Source: an uncultured Pseudomonadota bacterium
GTDB taxonomy: Bacteria; Pseudomonadota; Gammaproteobacteria; Steroidobacterales; Steroidobacteraceae
Assembly: GCA_903908265.1 (NCBI GenBank)
Contig: CAIVRI010000048.1
Location: forward strand, 1-43,562
Length of the DNA: 43,562 nt
Reading direction: 5' to 3'
The notes below the pieces were generated by a model that was given only the letters and a program-made list of their open reading frames with translations, was not told where the DNA came from and did not search any database. Both the position numbers and the translations under genes were made by a program. Below are positions 26,701-32,709 of this stretch, one piece after another (the first letter of the stretch is position 1; the number at the start of each line of letters is the position of its first letter).

Positions 26701-29700
26701 CGATTGCGAACCAGGGCTCACGCGCACCGAATGGCACGGGCCTGTACTCGCAACAGAACATGGTTGCGTTGTTGCCGACGCTCAATCAGACCGCGACGGG
26801 TCAATGCGTCGCCCCGAATGCACCGGGCGTGATCACGGACTTCCCGAATCCTGAGTTGTATTGGGACGTCGGCGTGCGGATGGACCAGTGGGGTACCCAT
26901 GGTCTGTCCTTCAGCACAGCGACGGTCGCGGGTGGTTACACCTTGGATGCGGTCGCGACAGCGAACCTGGCGTCGGCCAGTTCGGCAACCTTCACAGACA
27001 CCGTGGGCGACAGCAACGGCGCGGATGCCACGGGCACGGCCAGTGTGGGACGGACGGCAACGTTCCGCGCCACGATTGCGAATGCCACGGGCACCAATGC
27101 CACGGCGACCGCAGTGCTCGGCACGCGAGCCACGGCGACGGCGGTGAGTGGCGGCACCAATGCCACGGCGACCGCAGTGCTCGGCACGCAAGCAACGGCG
27201 ACGCTAACGCTGGGGACTGGCGCAAATGCAGGCCGAGTCGGTGCTGTCACGAATCTCGTCGGTGGGTCGGGCTATCAAGCGGCTCCGACGGCGACCATTT
27301 CGGCACCGACCGCGTGTACGATCAATGGCACCACCTGTGTACGAGCGACAGCAACGACCACGCTGGCTGCCAATGCGGTGAGCGCTGTGACGATTACGAA
27401 CGCTGGACGCGGCTATACCGCCGCGCCAACGATTACCTTTACCGCGCCAGGTCTGGCGAGCATTGCTGTCACCAACGCTGGTTCAAGCTACCAGACGGCG
27501 CCCGCGGTCACCTTCGCAGGTGGCGGCGGCACGGGTGCTACGGCAACGGCGACGGTGGTCAATGGTGTAGTCACCCAGATCACCTTGAACAACCGTGGCA
27601 GTGGCTACACCTCGGCGCCGACCGTTACGCTGGCGGCCTCCACCGGCATCAGTAGCGTCACCGTGACCAATGCAGGTACGGGCTACCAGACGGCGCCTGC
27701 GGTCACCTTCGCAGGTGGCGGCGGTACGGGCGCTGCGGCAACGGCGACGGTGGCCAATGGTGTGGTCACCGGGATCAGGCTGACCAACTACGGTACTGGT
27801 TACACGACGAACCCGACCGTTACGCTCGCGTTGCCTGGCATCGCCAGCGTCACCGTGACCAATGGCGGTACCAACTACGTCACCGCGCCCACCATCACCT
27901 TTGCGGGTGGCGGCGGTACGGGTGCGGCGGCAACGGCGAACGTCACCAATGGTGTGGTGACGGGCATCACCATGACCAACTACGGCGCGGACTACACCTC
28001 GGCGCCGACGGTGAACTTTGCGAACGGTCGCGCCACGGGCATCGTGACGCAGATCGCCGTCGTGAGTGGTGGTGCGAACTACGCCGTGGCCCCCGTGCTG
28101 ACGGTTACCGCCCCGGCCTGCACGATCAACGGTACGACCTGTGTGCAGGCGGCCGCGACGGCCGTGCTGAACGGTACCGTGGTCGGGTCGGTCAATATTA
28201 CCAATCCAGGTGCGGGTTACGGCGCAGCACCGGCGGTGACGGCTCCGGATCACACCGGTGTGACCAGCATCACGCTGGGGACTGGCGGTACGCAGTACGT
28301 CTTCGCACCGACGGTCACCCTCACTGGTGGCGCGGGTACGGGTGCGACGGCCACGGCCAACATCAGTAATGGTGCAGTCACCGGCTACACGGTGACCGCT
28401 GAAGGGTCGGGGTATACCTCGGCGCCGACGGTCGTGGTGTCGCAGGGCCATCCAACGGGCATCATCAAGACGGTCGCGATCGTGAGCGGTGGTTCGAATT
28501 ACAGTGCGGCCCCCGTGCTGACCTTCGATCTGCCGCCGTGCGTGATCGATGGCATCAGGTGCATCCAGGCGACGGCCACGGCGTCCATCACCAGTGGCGC
28601 GGTCTCTGCGGTCACGATCACCAACGCCGGTGCGGGGTATCCGACCCCGCCGGCAATCACGGTGTCGAAAGAGGTCTTCTCGGCGGCAGGCGTGGCCTCG
28701 ATCACCGTGCTGTCGGGCGGTAATGGCTTCATCGCGACGCCGACCGTGACCCTCGATCCGCCCGGCTGCACGCTGAATGGCACGACCTGTGTCCAGGCGA
28801 CAGCGACGGCGCATTTGACGGGTGGCGTGGTGACCTCGGTGACGGTAGGCGCGAAGGGCGCTGGTTATACCAGCAGTCCTTGGGTCTCCTTCACCGGCGG
28901 CGGCTTGACGCCGAATACCGCGCTGACGACGGCGAACGGTGGCGCGGGTGTGCCATTCGTGGTGACTGCGAAGAACTCGATCTTCAGCGACGCGCTGAAT
29001 GCGCAGTTCGCAAGCAACACCAATGTGGTCGATGCCACCAACGTGATTCCGACAGCTGCCCCGATTCTCGGCCAGTACTGCAATGGCGCGCGCGTGCCGC
29101 CAGAGGAGTGCAACCAGAATCTGGGTATCGTCTATCCGGGTACGTGTCATGGCTACAACGTGCCGGCCGGTGTGGCGGAAGCGCCGGGCACCTTCCCGTT
29201 GTTCGTCTTCGACAACATTCAGGCAACTGCAACGACCGATGAGGGCAAGAACTGGATCAACATGGTCTACGGCCCACTGACGCTGACCCGTCCGACAGGT
29301 ACGCCGGATGCGACCGCGCTGGTGTCCACGCCGATGGTTGCCATGAAGGGTGGTGCCTACACGATTACGGGCGGTTCGCCCGTGATCGACGCAGGCCAGG
29401 TGGCTTCTGCCTACACCAATCATGACTTCTTTGGTAATGCGCGTGGTACGGGTGCGGGCTGGGATATCGGGGCCATTGAGTTGCCGCCGACCCCGGTCAA
29501 CATGACCATCACCAAGACGGCGGCGGCGGCCACGGTCTACCGCGGTGCCAACGTGACCTACACGATCCGCGTGATCAACAATGACTTCACGAAGGTCATT
29601 GGCGCCAAGGTGGTCGACACCCTGACGCAAGCGCAGTTCGCGTCGGTCAGCTGGACCTGTGCGGCTAGCACGACGAATGGCTCGTCCTGCGTGTCGGGTA

Positions 29701-31079
29701 GTTCGACGGCGTCTTCCAGCGGTACGACCAGCATCGCCGGCACCCTAGTGGGCGGTGGTCTGATCGATGTGGCGGCGGGCGACACGGTGACCTACACGGT
29801 GACCGGTGTGGTGACGTCGAATGCGACCTTGGGTGCGTTCAACAACACCGCGTCGTTCACGCTGCCAGCCGGCTTTGTCCAGGCGACGGGTGTGTCTGCC
29901 ACGGCGACCGCTGCGGTCACCGTCCAGGCGCGTCCGCCGGTGCTGAGCAGCGTCTCACCGACCTCGGGCAATAAGGGCTCGACGGTGGGCGTTACGCTCA
30001 ACGGCACCTACCTGACCGGCGCGACGGCGGTGGCGGTGACCCCGATCTCGGGTGCTGCCGTGACCTGTGGCACGATCGTGGTGGTGAGTGATACGCAGGT
30101 GACGGCATCGTGTGCGCTGCCCATCGGCACCGCTGCGGGCTTGGGCACCATCGGTGTCACGACTACGGGTGGGACGGCGACGACGGCCTTCACGGTCACG
30201 ACACCGAGCTTCTCGCTGACCTCCACCACGCCGAGCAGCGCGACGCGCGGCAACGGCTCGGGTGGCGCGAACAACGTCAGCGTCACGTTGGCGGGTACGG
30301 GTCTTTCAGCGGTGTCGCCGATCACGGCGGTCACGCTGAAAAACACCGCCTCGGGTGCAACGATCTCGTGCACGGTAGGCGCGACCACGGATACGTCGAT
30401 CGCGGCGACCTGCCCGTTGGCCTCCAACGCGGCGACGGGCGCGGGCACGATCTCGGCTACCACGCAGGTGGGTGAGAGCAACGCGCTGGCGTTCACGGTC
30501 AACGCCGGAACCCCGACCATTACGTCGGTCAGCCCAAGCGCCGTCGTCAACGGGTTCGGTTTCGGTACGGCGACCTATCGTGAGACGGTCACTGGCACCT
30601 ACCTCACTGGGGCGAATTCCATGGCGTTTACTACCAACAACAACGTCCTCAACGGCACTTGTGGTGCCGTGACGGTGGTGAACGATACGACGGTGTACGC
30701 CTCGTGTGGCGCAACTGCGCTTAACACGACAACGCGCGGCTTGCAGGTCGTGACACCGGGCGGTACGGCCACGGGCGTGAACGTCGCCAGGGCGGCCAAC
30801 GTCACGGCGCCGGGAACGCTGACGATTCCGCGCACCGGTAACAGCGGGTCGATCACATTCACGGCCGGTGGCGGCTTGTTGGGTGTCTCGGCAGTGGCCA
30901 GCTCGGGCGGCACGGGCGTGGCCTGCGTAGTGCAGCCAGGCGGCACCGATACATCGGTGACGGCGATCTGCACCGGTACTGGCACTGTCGCGGCGACGAA
31001 CCGCACCTTCACCCTGACTCTGGGTCTTAATAACAGTGGCCAGATCCGAACGGGTAACGTTTCGGTGACGCAGCTGTAA
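17766..31079 (+). CDS. Giant (4437-residue) secreted multidomain protein with cupredoxin-like N-terminus and beta-helix/repeat scaffold
   Basis: The start is ATG 17766, with AGGAG at 17754-17758; a GTG at 17733 lies inside the upstream gene. A signal peptide ends at ANA-G (about residue 34). Regions by residue: 35-420, cupredoxin-like, co-linear with the 542-aa oxidase subunit but without its copper ligands; 430-630, two Ig/cadherin-like modules; 635-1900, Cys-containing modules including SdrB-like carbohydrate-binding-like domains with DLNGNGIPDRD (1197-1207), which resembles a calcium loop; 1900-2140, first GxxYxxAP repeats; 2150-2290, IPT-like; 2290-2850, right-handed beta-helix (AIDNAKPGDLIIVEAGTYRE; NNIIVNNVAGWDGGGISLQD); 3055-3715, sixteen GxxYxxAP repeats with Cys loops; 3730-3905, a choice-of-anchor-Q-like end (SPVIDAG, WDIGAIEL); 3910-4055, DUF11-like; 4058-4437, IPT/TIG-like sandwiches. 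There is no LPXTG motif, autotransporter barrel or RTX repeat. It is probably exported by the type II-like system and acts as an extracellular scaffold for, or partner of, the oxidase. The gene order suggests one transcript with it. Function is inferred. Confidence 0.85.
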   Translation: MLTFLKKAARLTSRFAPSLLLLGGLSALAAPANAGTVTLRASARTATLPDGAVVPMWGLSCTDGVTDGVTCAAANASAGGNWSPVVITVDSSVTTSLTITLQNTLSFAGGNIPTSLVVLGQVGGGLGTTATTAASPTHAEQGTTWPVVNSGATNAPPLQLPRVQSFATEVAAGGSATYTFSTLRPGTYLIQSGTHPSIQVPMGLYGVLVVTDKTARQAYPGNANALYDADLPVVLGEIDPVQNAAVDTAVRTSGFSELAPWVGLTGQCGDPAVHTCYPPAINYSPRYYLVNGVSFDRGNIAASSASVLAPATPGASVVSTRGKVLLRYVNAGLRMHVPTVVGLQATVLAEDGNVLPGNPRVQGEVFLAAGKTHDVTISPKVVGGNYTAASYPIFDRQLSLTTNSQQDGGMQAYLNVAGGVQSGVGSTVGSQRTLSGDANKKYYCQINTPLQVSDPNTGVLAGVVGANGVSVVSKAGLPNGSSLQFNTNGTFTYTPPPTGTCAGAFTFAVNGAATHTATIYECDATNQQDGCVLTGPPVVGNDAFASTNAKQLSVAVPGILRNDTDPAGKVLKVDLATVAVPTGSPMTLSVNADGSFSAQATAPGTYTFTYNVRNTQQVAALAPATVSVTFPTGSGLTVHAYDNKHPTDAAFDIKDYRWIIEEDRTFWHDPKCQVNHGTYGQTPTNVNGTPALDSFGHACPDLPIESLGYNFYSANMPVVAVGCTGTVSCQDGQTLLGTPAVCDVGNGMCRTNAQQRTPLSPADVALDPLKHYFITIMSADGINPGLTGAGAPVCSVAVDAQGNCPGAMRQFNIALDCPTAADFAPGTGTCGHNMSGAQIAPAFNSHGLPITPSVSLPMIETPLPPANISVLVYEDDYPLNGENDAGGGVDILANKEPGLPDFQIILLDQAAQLGDNVGQMTYDMFNQPLSNALAGTIDPFTHADACPITSNVTDPSKGTTGDNLAPMIITCPKYESDHVTMSPLAGQAVISNLPGGLYEIQAIPNADRIARGEEWLQTNTLDGGKPHEAFIRPGEPRQFQEFGPGGFHSQIGFANPKTINDRRHNTNGTGLCDPAPKGGGLTCNSTLTGHVHGNHMSRTPDERTYDTSSYDAFAWSACYVSVGIPDEEDIAFAKCDGEGNFTMTNMPNGNFKVAVFDQWNDIMLDGLVSAIQVSGNTDLVLTATQWRTNMYTRAYMDLNGNGIPDRDSTGADLEPGLSTIAMNIRYRDGEVAFKNTTDSNGYATWNEVFPLMSWLVVEPDYARYKSTGVHVVYDAGGPADCSAIAQTVYGGTGHCSKTAAYLAGTAETVSLPSALRVPGARYCLGSDCDDPSDSIKNGTYYNAGGDSGPTVGLSSGRIDPPQSMEAWQGLLGQHSFLDFGFKPYVAHENGGIRGSVTYASTRPFDDPGLLFQNQWEPGVPNVTINLYKKGVAADGTQTLQLVDTLKSESWDAYAQGFRTDGTGTGALVKAAVGTAANEGFIPNMNCPGQDPSSGFFATLQGSKMWLDTKDSVTGKKHALAYNAQFKCFDGWGMLNQIQPSTYDGHYVFPSVTDRSPATGRPTTTNCTICVANPDDGNPMLPTGEYVVEVVPPAGFEVVKEEDKNILMGDGFVAPVTQQFAGLGSVFILPDQATLAANFNGNNAQNPTNNLGVSVMPRGVLAGGYSKQLWPCVGETRIVPDYNSLYPAMQQTAPFAGATRALCDRKEITLSDQMGANNDFFLFTQAHKAARFYGVMSDDMASEFDPFSPAFGEKFGPPNLPVGMRNFAGDEIIRVYADQWGLYNGLFPSSWEVNPPTPSGYAPQMAIACMNDQGPILDQNLDSPTYGQMIIDPAYSPAYSNFCYEHPYLPGVLAHMDTPVTPVQAFADHYNLPDAEYPDGTPVIKRADFVGHQGPWSPTSVGVNSVTVGTRGTYSAAPTVSFSGGAGSGAAALATMRVASIRVTSGGTYTAVPTVTITDPVGAGSGATATACLGITSTQINFSPTIPWTPANAVVTFNGTATQQILGFNVNGAAATAHIAGTGTARVVDYVTVTAAGCYSTLPTTITLANPQVFASTTAAITNGSGASWTSGVGSITVNNAGSGYTQATVTVSAGASTATATASLSLDAVTMTNAGSAYTAAPTVAFTGSGGGSATANLGAGQPTAALVLTAFGDRSVQNPVYTGPNAAVAPYNARTITRHYGFGTQCSASDAANHVGACVAESSVLVLGPGCRELDVGAKAGCVKATVNSWSDTSINATLPSGIPACVVQQHGEGQSLCGEVVIVAGNGKQSIDGVTVTLGGKAPTIVTPTSPSRDAKVFGDLRPKPLQTAIDNAKPGDLIIVEAGTYRENLIMWKPVRLQGVGAGSVIINADNHEAEHLSAWRRQMVCLFGLTTKAAPNTGNTIFDEETIPASSAFTCPNTMYFRADRLPFEGFVGWDTSANGNLMQLIIEPSIMGAYEGAGITVVGRGVNQTGVTGGSSADPWGQSTGGGPYAAGAKYLSTNQQGTQLVANPWASSECNNATVPTTNGYLDDYYTGNFDCNPSTIDGLSINNSSEGGGGIFIHGWNHHLQVANNRISANAGTFAGGINLGNGEIPPAFVLDDVSCGSTGLTPAPLCPPIPVGTIYQQTNSPVPYRFEDGVRIHHNQIIDNASIGDALFSYVPSGSGGVTISGGADNYEIDHNWIAANLTAGDGAGIAHIGMSENGSIHNNFILFNEANNPSLEVDGGGILISGGQEDRVLPDGTECGGATDSDCPPGLGFGAGHHLLVDSNLILGNSAAYGSGGGIRLRQVNGSEIASFPKTPDNWFDITLTNNIIVNNVAGWDGGGISLQDTLKAVIANNTVVSNDTTSSAGVLFKTMSAMMGASPQPGCVPTSDAFLPPNPKCLSGGNGPHMPQPAGLVTMQNTPNLMASMAKWWNDATGEWQATGSIICPAGYGYGVGNDVFPTFNSRGVLSNAGDASLLNGRCLLASIPKIVNTLFWQNRSFHVAIVDNTGQPIANQGSRAPNGTGLYSQQNMVALLPTLNQTATGQCVAPNAPGVITDFPNPELYWDVGVRMDQWGTHGLSFSTATVAGGYTLDAVATANLASASSATFTDTVGDSNGADATGTASVGRTATFRATIANATGTNATATAVLGTRATATAVSGGTNATATAVLGTQATATLTLGTGANAGRVGAVTNLVGGSGYQAAPTATISAPTACTINGTTCVRATATTTLAANAVSAVTITNAGRGYTAAPTITFTAPGLASIAVTNAGSSYQTAPAVTFAGGGGTGATATATVVNGVVTQITLNNRGSGYTSAPTVTLAASTGISSVTVTNAGTGYQTAPAVTFAGGGGTGAAATATVANGVVTGIRLTNYGTGYTTNPTVTLALPGIASVTVTNGGTNYVTAPTITFAGGGGTGAAATANVTNGVVTGITMTNYGADYTSAPTVNFANGRATGIVTQIAVVSGGANYAVAPVLTVTAPACTINGTTCVQAAATAVLNGTVVGSVNITNPGAGYGAAPAVTAPDHTGVTSITLGTGGTQYVFAPTVTLTGGAGTGATATANISNGAVTGYTVTAEGSGYTSAPTVVVSQGHPTGIIKTVAIVSGGSNYSAAPVLTFDLPPCVIDGIRCIQATATASITSGAVSAVTITNAGAGYPTPPAITVSKEVFSAAGVASITVLSGGNGFIATPTVTLDPPGCTLNGTTCVQATATAHLTGGVVTSVTVGAKGAGYTSSPWVSFTGGGLTPNTALTTANGGAGVPFVVTAKNSIFSDALNAQFASNTNVVDATNVIPTAAPILGQYCNGARVPPEECNQNLGIVYPGTCHGYNVPAGVAEAPGTFPLFVFDNIQATATTDEGKNWINMVYGPLTLTRPTGTPDATALVSTPMVAMKGGAYTITGGSPVIDAGQVASAYTNHDFFGNARGTGAGWDIGAIELPPTPVNMTITKTAAAATVYRGANVTYTIRVINNDFTKVIGAKVVDTLTQAQFASVSWTCAASTTNGSSCVSGSSTASSSGTTSIAGTLVGGGLIDVAAGDTVTYTVTGVVTSNATLGAFNNTASFTLPAGFVQATGVSATATAAVTVQARPPVLSSVSPTSGNKGSTVGVTLNGTYLTGATAVAVTPISGAAVTCGTIVVVSDTQVTASCALPIGTAAGLGTIGVTTTGGTATTAFTVTTPSFSLTSTTPSSATRGNGSGGANNVSVTLAGTGLSAVSPITAVTLKNTASGATISCTVGATTDTSIAATCPLASNAATGAGTISATTQVGESNALAFTVNAGTPTITSVSPSAVVNGFGFGTATYRETVTGTYLTGANSMAFTTNNNVLNGTCGAVTVVNDTTVYASCGATALNTTTRGLQVVTPGGTATGVNVARAANVTAPGTLTIPRTGNSGSITFTAGGGLLGVSAVASSGGTGVACVVQPGGTDTSVTAICTGTGTVAATNRTFTLTLGLNNSGQIRTGNVSVTQL
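23470..24195 (+). repeat. First block of GxxYxxAP beta repeats in the giant gene
   Basis: About five degenerate protein repeats of the form S-V-T-V-x-x-x-G-x-Y-x-x-A-P-T-V, for example GTYSAAPTVSF, GTYTAVPTVTI, GCYSTLPTTIT and GSAYTAAPTVAF, spaced by Gly/Ala-rich GSGATATA segments. The repeats are visible in the protein more than in the DNA. They probably form short beta-sandwich or beta-solenoid units. Confidence 0.7.
27090..27189 (+). repeat. 63-bp tandem duplication with a 37-bp exact direct repeat
   Basis: GGCACCAATGCCACGGCGAC and the following 17 bases occur at 27090-27126 and again, unchanged, at 27153-27189. The period is 63 bp, exactly 21 codons, so the frame is kept. It encodes GTNATATAVLGT twice within a Thr/Ala-rich linker. 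Exact identity at DNA level suggests a recent slippage or recombination event. Confidence 0.85.
27241..28905 (+). repeat. Main GxxYxxAP repeat array of the giant gene
   Basis: I count sixteen copies of the GxxYxxAP core (from GSGYQAAP to GAGYTSSP). The best-conserved part is a 64-65-residue unit with successive Gly codons starting at 27450, 27645 and 27837 (195 and 192 bp apart). It contains VTFAGGGGTGA-ATATV and NGVVTGI. Four units carry an inserted C-x6-C loop (27315-27338, 28119-28142, 28539-28562, 28767-28790). In-frame repeats like this usually expand and contract by recombination. Confidence 0.85.
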
Positions 31080-31089
31080 GCGGTGCATA

Positions 31090-31111
31090 GGTCTGGTCGT
31101 AAGGCCAGACC
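31090..31111 (+). other. Hairpin just after the giant gene
   Basis: GGTCTGG (31090-31096) pairs with CCAGACC (31105-31111) across an 8-nt loop, ten bases after the stop codon. It has no T-run and may protect the 3' end or assist the terminator at 31133. Confidence 0.5.
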
Positions 31112-31132
31112 GGACTGAGAGGTCCATCACAG

Positions 31133-31166
31133 ACCGGGCATCTCGAAAGAGGTGCCCGGTTTTTTT
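31133..31166 (+). terminator. Intrinsic terminator of the Sco-oxidase-giant operon
   Basis: ACCGGGCATCTC (31133-31144) pairs with GAGGTGCCCGGT (31149-31160) around GAAA with one wobble pair, followed by seven T residues (31160-31166). This is a textbook factor-independent terminator. It separates the oxidase operon from the genes that begin at 31268, which therefore need their own promoter or read-through. Confidence 0.92.
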
Positions 31167-31267
31167 ATGTACACTTTTGTCACCTGCGTGCCGGTGCTGC
31201 TGGGAACTCGATGCGCCAGCGCCGGTCTATCCATGCAGTGCCTTTACGCGGCGGGAGCTCTACGACT

Positions 31268-31795
31268 ATGCAGATGTGGAAAACGGACCGACGCTTGCTT
31301 GTCTGTGGTCTACGCCTCGCCGCAGCATTGGCCTGGGGCGCGGCCGCAAGCCAAGCAGACGAGGCGCCCGCACCGCTGCCCGCCGCCGCGGCAGACCCAG
31401 CGACGGCCGTGGCACCGTCTGCGCAACACGCGCCGGTGCGGACCCCAGTGCCCCGGCGTCACCTGCCGCGTTCCGCTGAGGCAGTCCTCGCCGCGCGGGT
31501 CCATCTCTTGGCGGCTGAACTGGCGCTGGATGCCACGCAGCAACGGCAGGTGCATGACCTGTTAGTGCAGCAGAAGGAAGCGGTCCGCCGGGTTTGGAGT
31601 GATGCGAGCCTGACCGAAGGCGAGCGGGGCCCGATCACGAGCTTGATCGGCGAACGGACCGCCGATGGGATCCGGGACTTACTGACGCCTGCGCAGCGCG
31701 AAAAATATAACCCGCCGCGTCCGAGCACGAAGCGCACGCCAGAGGAAACCCAACAAGACCTCTCCAAGTGGCTCGATGCGATGCACAAAAAGTGA
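31268..31795 (+). CDS. Spy/CpxP-like (LTXXQ) periplasmic protein
   Basis: A 175-residue exported protein from ATG 31268 (GGGAG at 31253-31257); ATG 31274 is also possible, and a longer frame from 31211 lacks a ribosome site. The signal peptide ends near SQA-DE. After a Pro/Ala-rich stretch, residues 75-165 are helical (LLAAELALDATQQRQVHDLL; TSLIGERTADGIRDLLTPAQ), ending with an LTPAQREKY motif of the LTXXQ type seen in Spy, CpxP and metal-stress proteins. Such proteins act as periplasmic chaperones or metal sensors. It is the first gene after the terminator and opens a run of codirectional exported proteins ending with the cytochrome. Confidence 0.65.
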   Translation: MQMWKTDRRLLVCGLRLAAALAWGAAASQADEAPAPLPAAAADPATAVAPSAQHAPVRTPVPRRHLPRSAEAVLAARVHLLAAELALDATQQRQVHDLLVQQKEAVRRVWSDASLTEGERGPITSLIGERTADGIRDLLTPAQREKYNPPRPSTKRTPEETQQDLSKWLDAMHKK

Positions 31796-31841
31796 GACGG
31801 CGATCTCGCCATCCCAGTCAAAATTCCCCGAGGATCCACGC

Positions 31842-32165
31842 ATGTCTATGACCCCCTATTCTCGATTCTCTGGCCTGCTCACGGCTGTTGCGCTCGCCTG
31901 CCTGGCGGGACCCACCCTGGCCGCACCACCGCGGGTCGCGGTGCAGGTGTCCGCGCAAGCGGCGACACCGACGAAGGGCGCCCCGGCGCCGGCCGTGACG
32001 AAAATGGCCCCACGCTCGCCCTATGCGCGGGCGGCGCACGCGCAGTCGGTCGCCGAGGCGGACGCTATTTCCCAAATGCGCGCACAGGGTCAGCCCACCA
32101 AGTCGCGTAAGTTGAGCGCTCCGGGTACCTCGGGTACTGGGCATCAGTCCCACGGAGCCCATTAA
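31842..32165 (+). CDS. Small exported protein of unknown function
   Basis: A 107-residue protein from ATG 31842 (GAGGA at 31830-31834) with a clear signal peptide (LLTAVALACLAGPTLA-AP). The mature part is Ala/Pro/Ser/Lys-rich and low in hydrophobic residues (KGAPAPAVTKMAPRSPYARA), ending HQSHGAH. It looks disordered and matches no family I recognise. Its terminal His residues could bind metal. It overlaps the next gene by one base (TAATG), so the two are translationally coupled. Confidence 0.6.
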   Translation: MSMTPYSRFSGLLTAVALACLAGPTLAAPPRVAVQVSAQAATPTKGAPAPAVTKMAPRSPYARAAHAQSVAEADAISQMRAQGQPTKSRKLSAPGTSGTGHQSHGAH

Positions 32166-32686
32166 TGTGGTGCGGGTTCTCTGTACCCGGACGATGCGCC
32201 TGGACGCTCGCGCTGTGCGTGGCCGGCCTGTCCGCCGCGGCCTCGGTCAAGCCACCGCCGGAGACGGCGGGCGTGGTGGCGCCGTCCGCGACGGTCGCGC
32301 CGCCGATCCATCGACCGTATCACCAGACGCACCCCGCGGACGGCGAAAAGGCGTACTACGCGGCGGCATGGGGTGTGGATCATCTGCGGGTTCGGTTGAC
32401 GTCTTCGGATAATCTGGTCAAGTTTACCTACCGGGTCGTCGATCCGCAGCGCGCTGCGCCCTTAGGCGATCATGCGGCGACTCCGGAAATGGTGGCGCTG
32501 CGCGCCGGTATGGTCTTGTCGGTGCCGACGATGGAAAAAATTGGCCAGCTCCGGCAAGCGACCGCCCGCGAAGCGGGTAAAGAATATTGGATGGTCTTTT
32601 CCAACAAGGGTCAACCCGTCCGTACGGGTGACCGCGTCAATGTGGTCATTGGCAAATTCTCCGCGCTCGGCCTGTTGGTCGAGTGA
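32165..32686 (+). CDS. Exported protein of unknown function
   Basis: A 173-residue protein with a probable signal peptide (CAWTLALCVAGLSAAASV). The mature part contains a compact domain (about 70-173) with DHLRVRLTSSDNLVKFTYRV, then KIGQLRQATAREAGKEYWMV and a final GDRVNVVIGKFSALGLLVE. It appears to be a small beta-rich periplasmic or outer-membrane-associated domain, but I do not recognise the family. It is coupled to the gene before it (TAATG) and lies 23 nt ahead of the LolA-like gene. Confidence 0.65.
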   Translation: MWCGFSVPGRCAWTLALCVAGLSAAASVKPPPETAGVVAPSATVAPPIHRPYHQTHPADGEKAYYAAAWGVDHLRVRLTSSDNLVKFTYRVVDPQRAAPLGDHAATPEMVALRAGMVLSVPTMEKIGQLRQATAREAGKEYWMVFSNKGQPVRTGDRVNVVIGKFSALGLLVE

Positions 32687-32709
32687 ATTTTCGTCTCAAG
32701 GAAGTTCCC

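Noticed and set aside
27241-28905. CRISPR-like regular repeats
   Set aside because: The repeats are in frame, vary in sequence, encode a coherent beta-repeat protein and lack constant repeat-spacer lengths.
27483-29630. A 715-codon open frame on the minus strand opposite the giant
   Set aside because: It is a shadow of the GC-rich, repeat-bearing giant gene. Its translation is Arg/His/Gly-rich with no recognisable domain. The same applies to the long minus-strand frames at 9372-11063 and 18468-19955.
31080-31267. A small gene between the giant and the Spy-like gene
   Set aside because: The gap is filled by two hairpins and a terminator; short frames there have no ribosome site.
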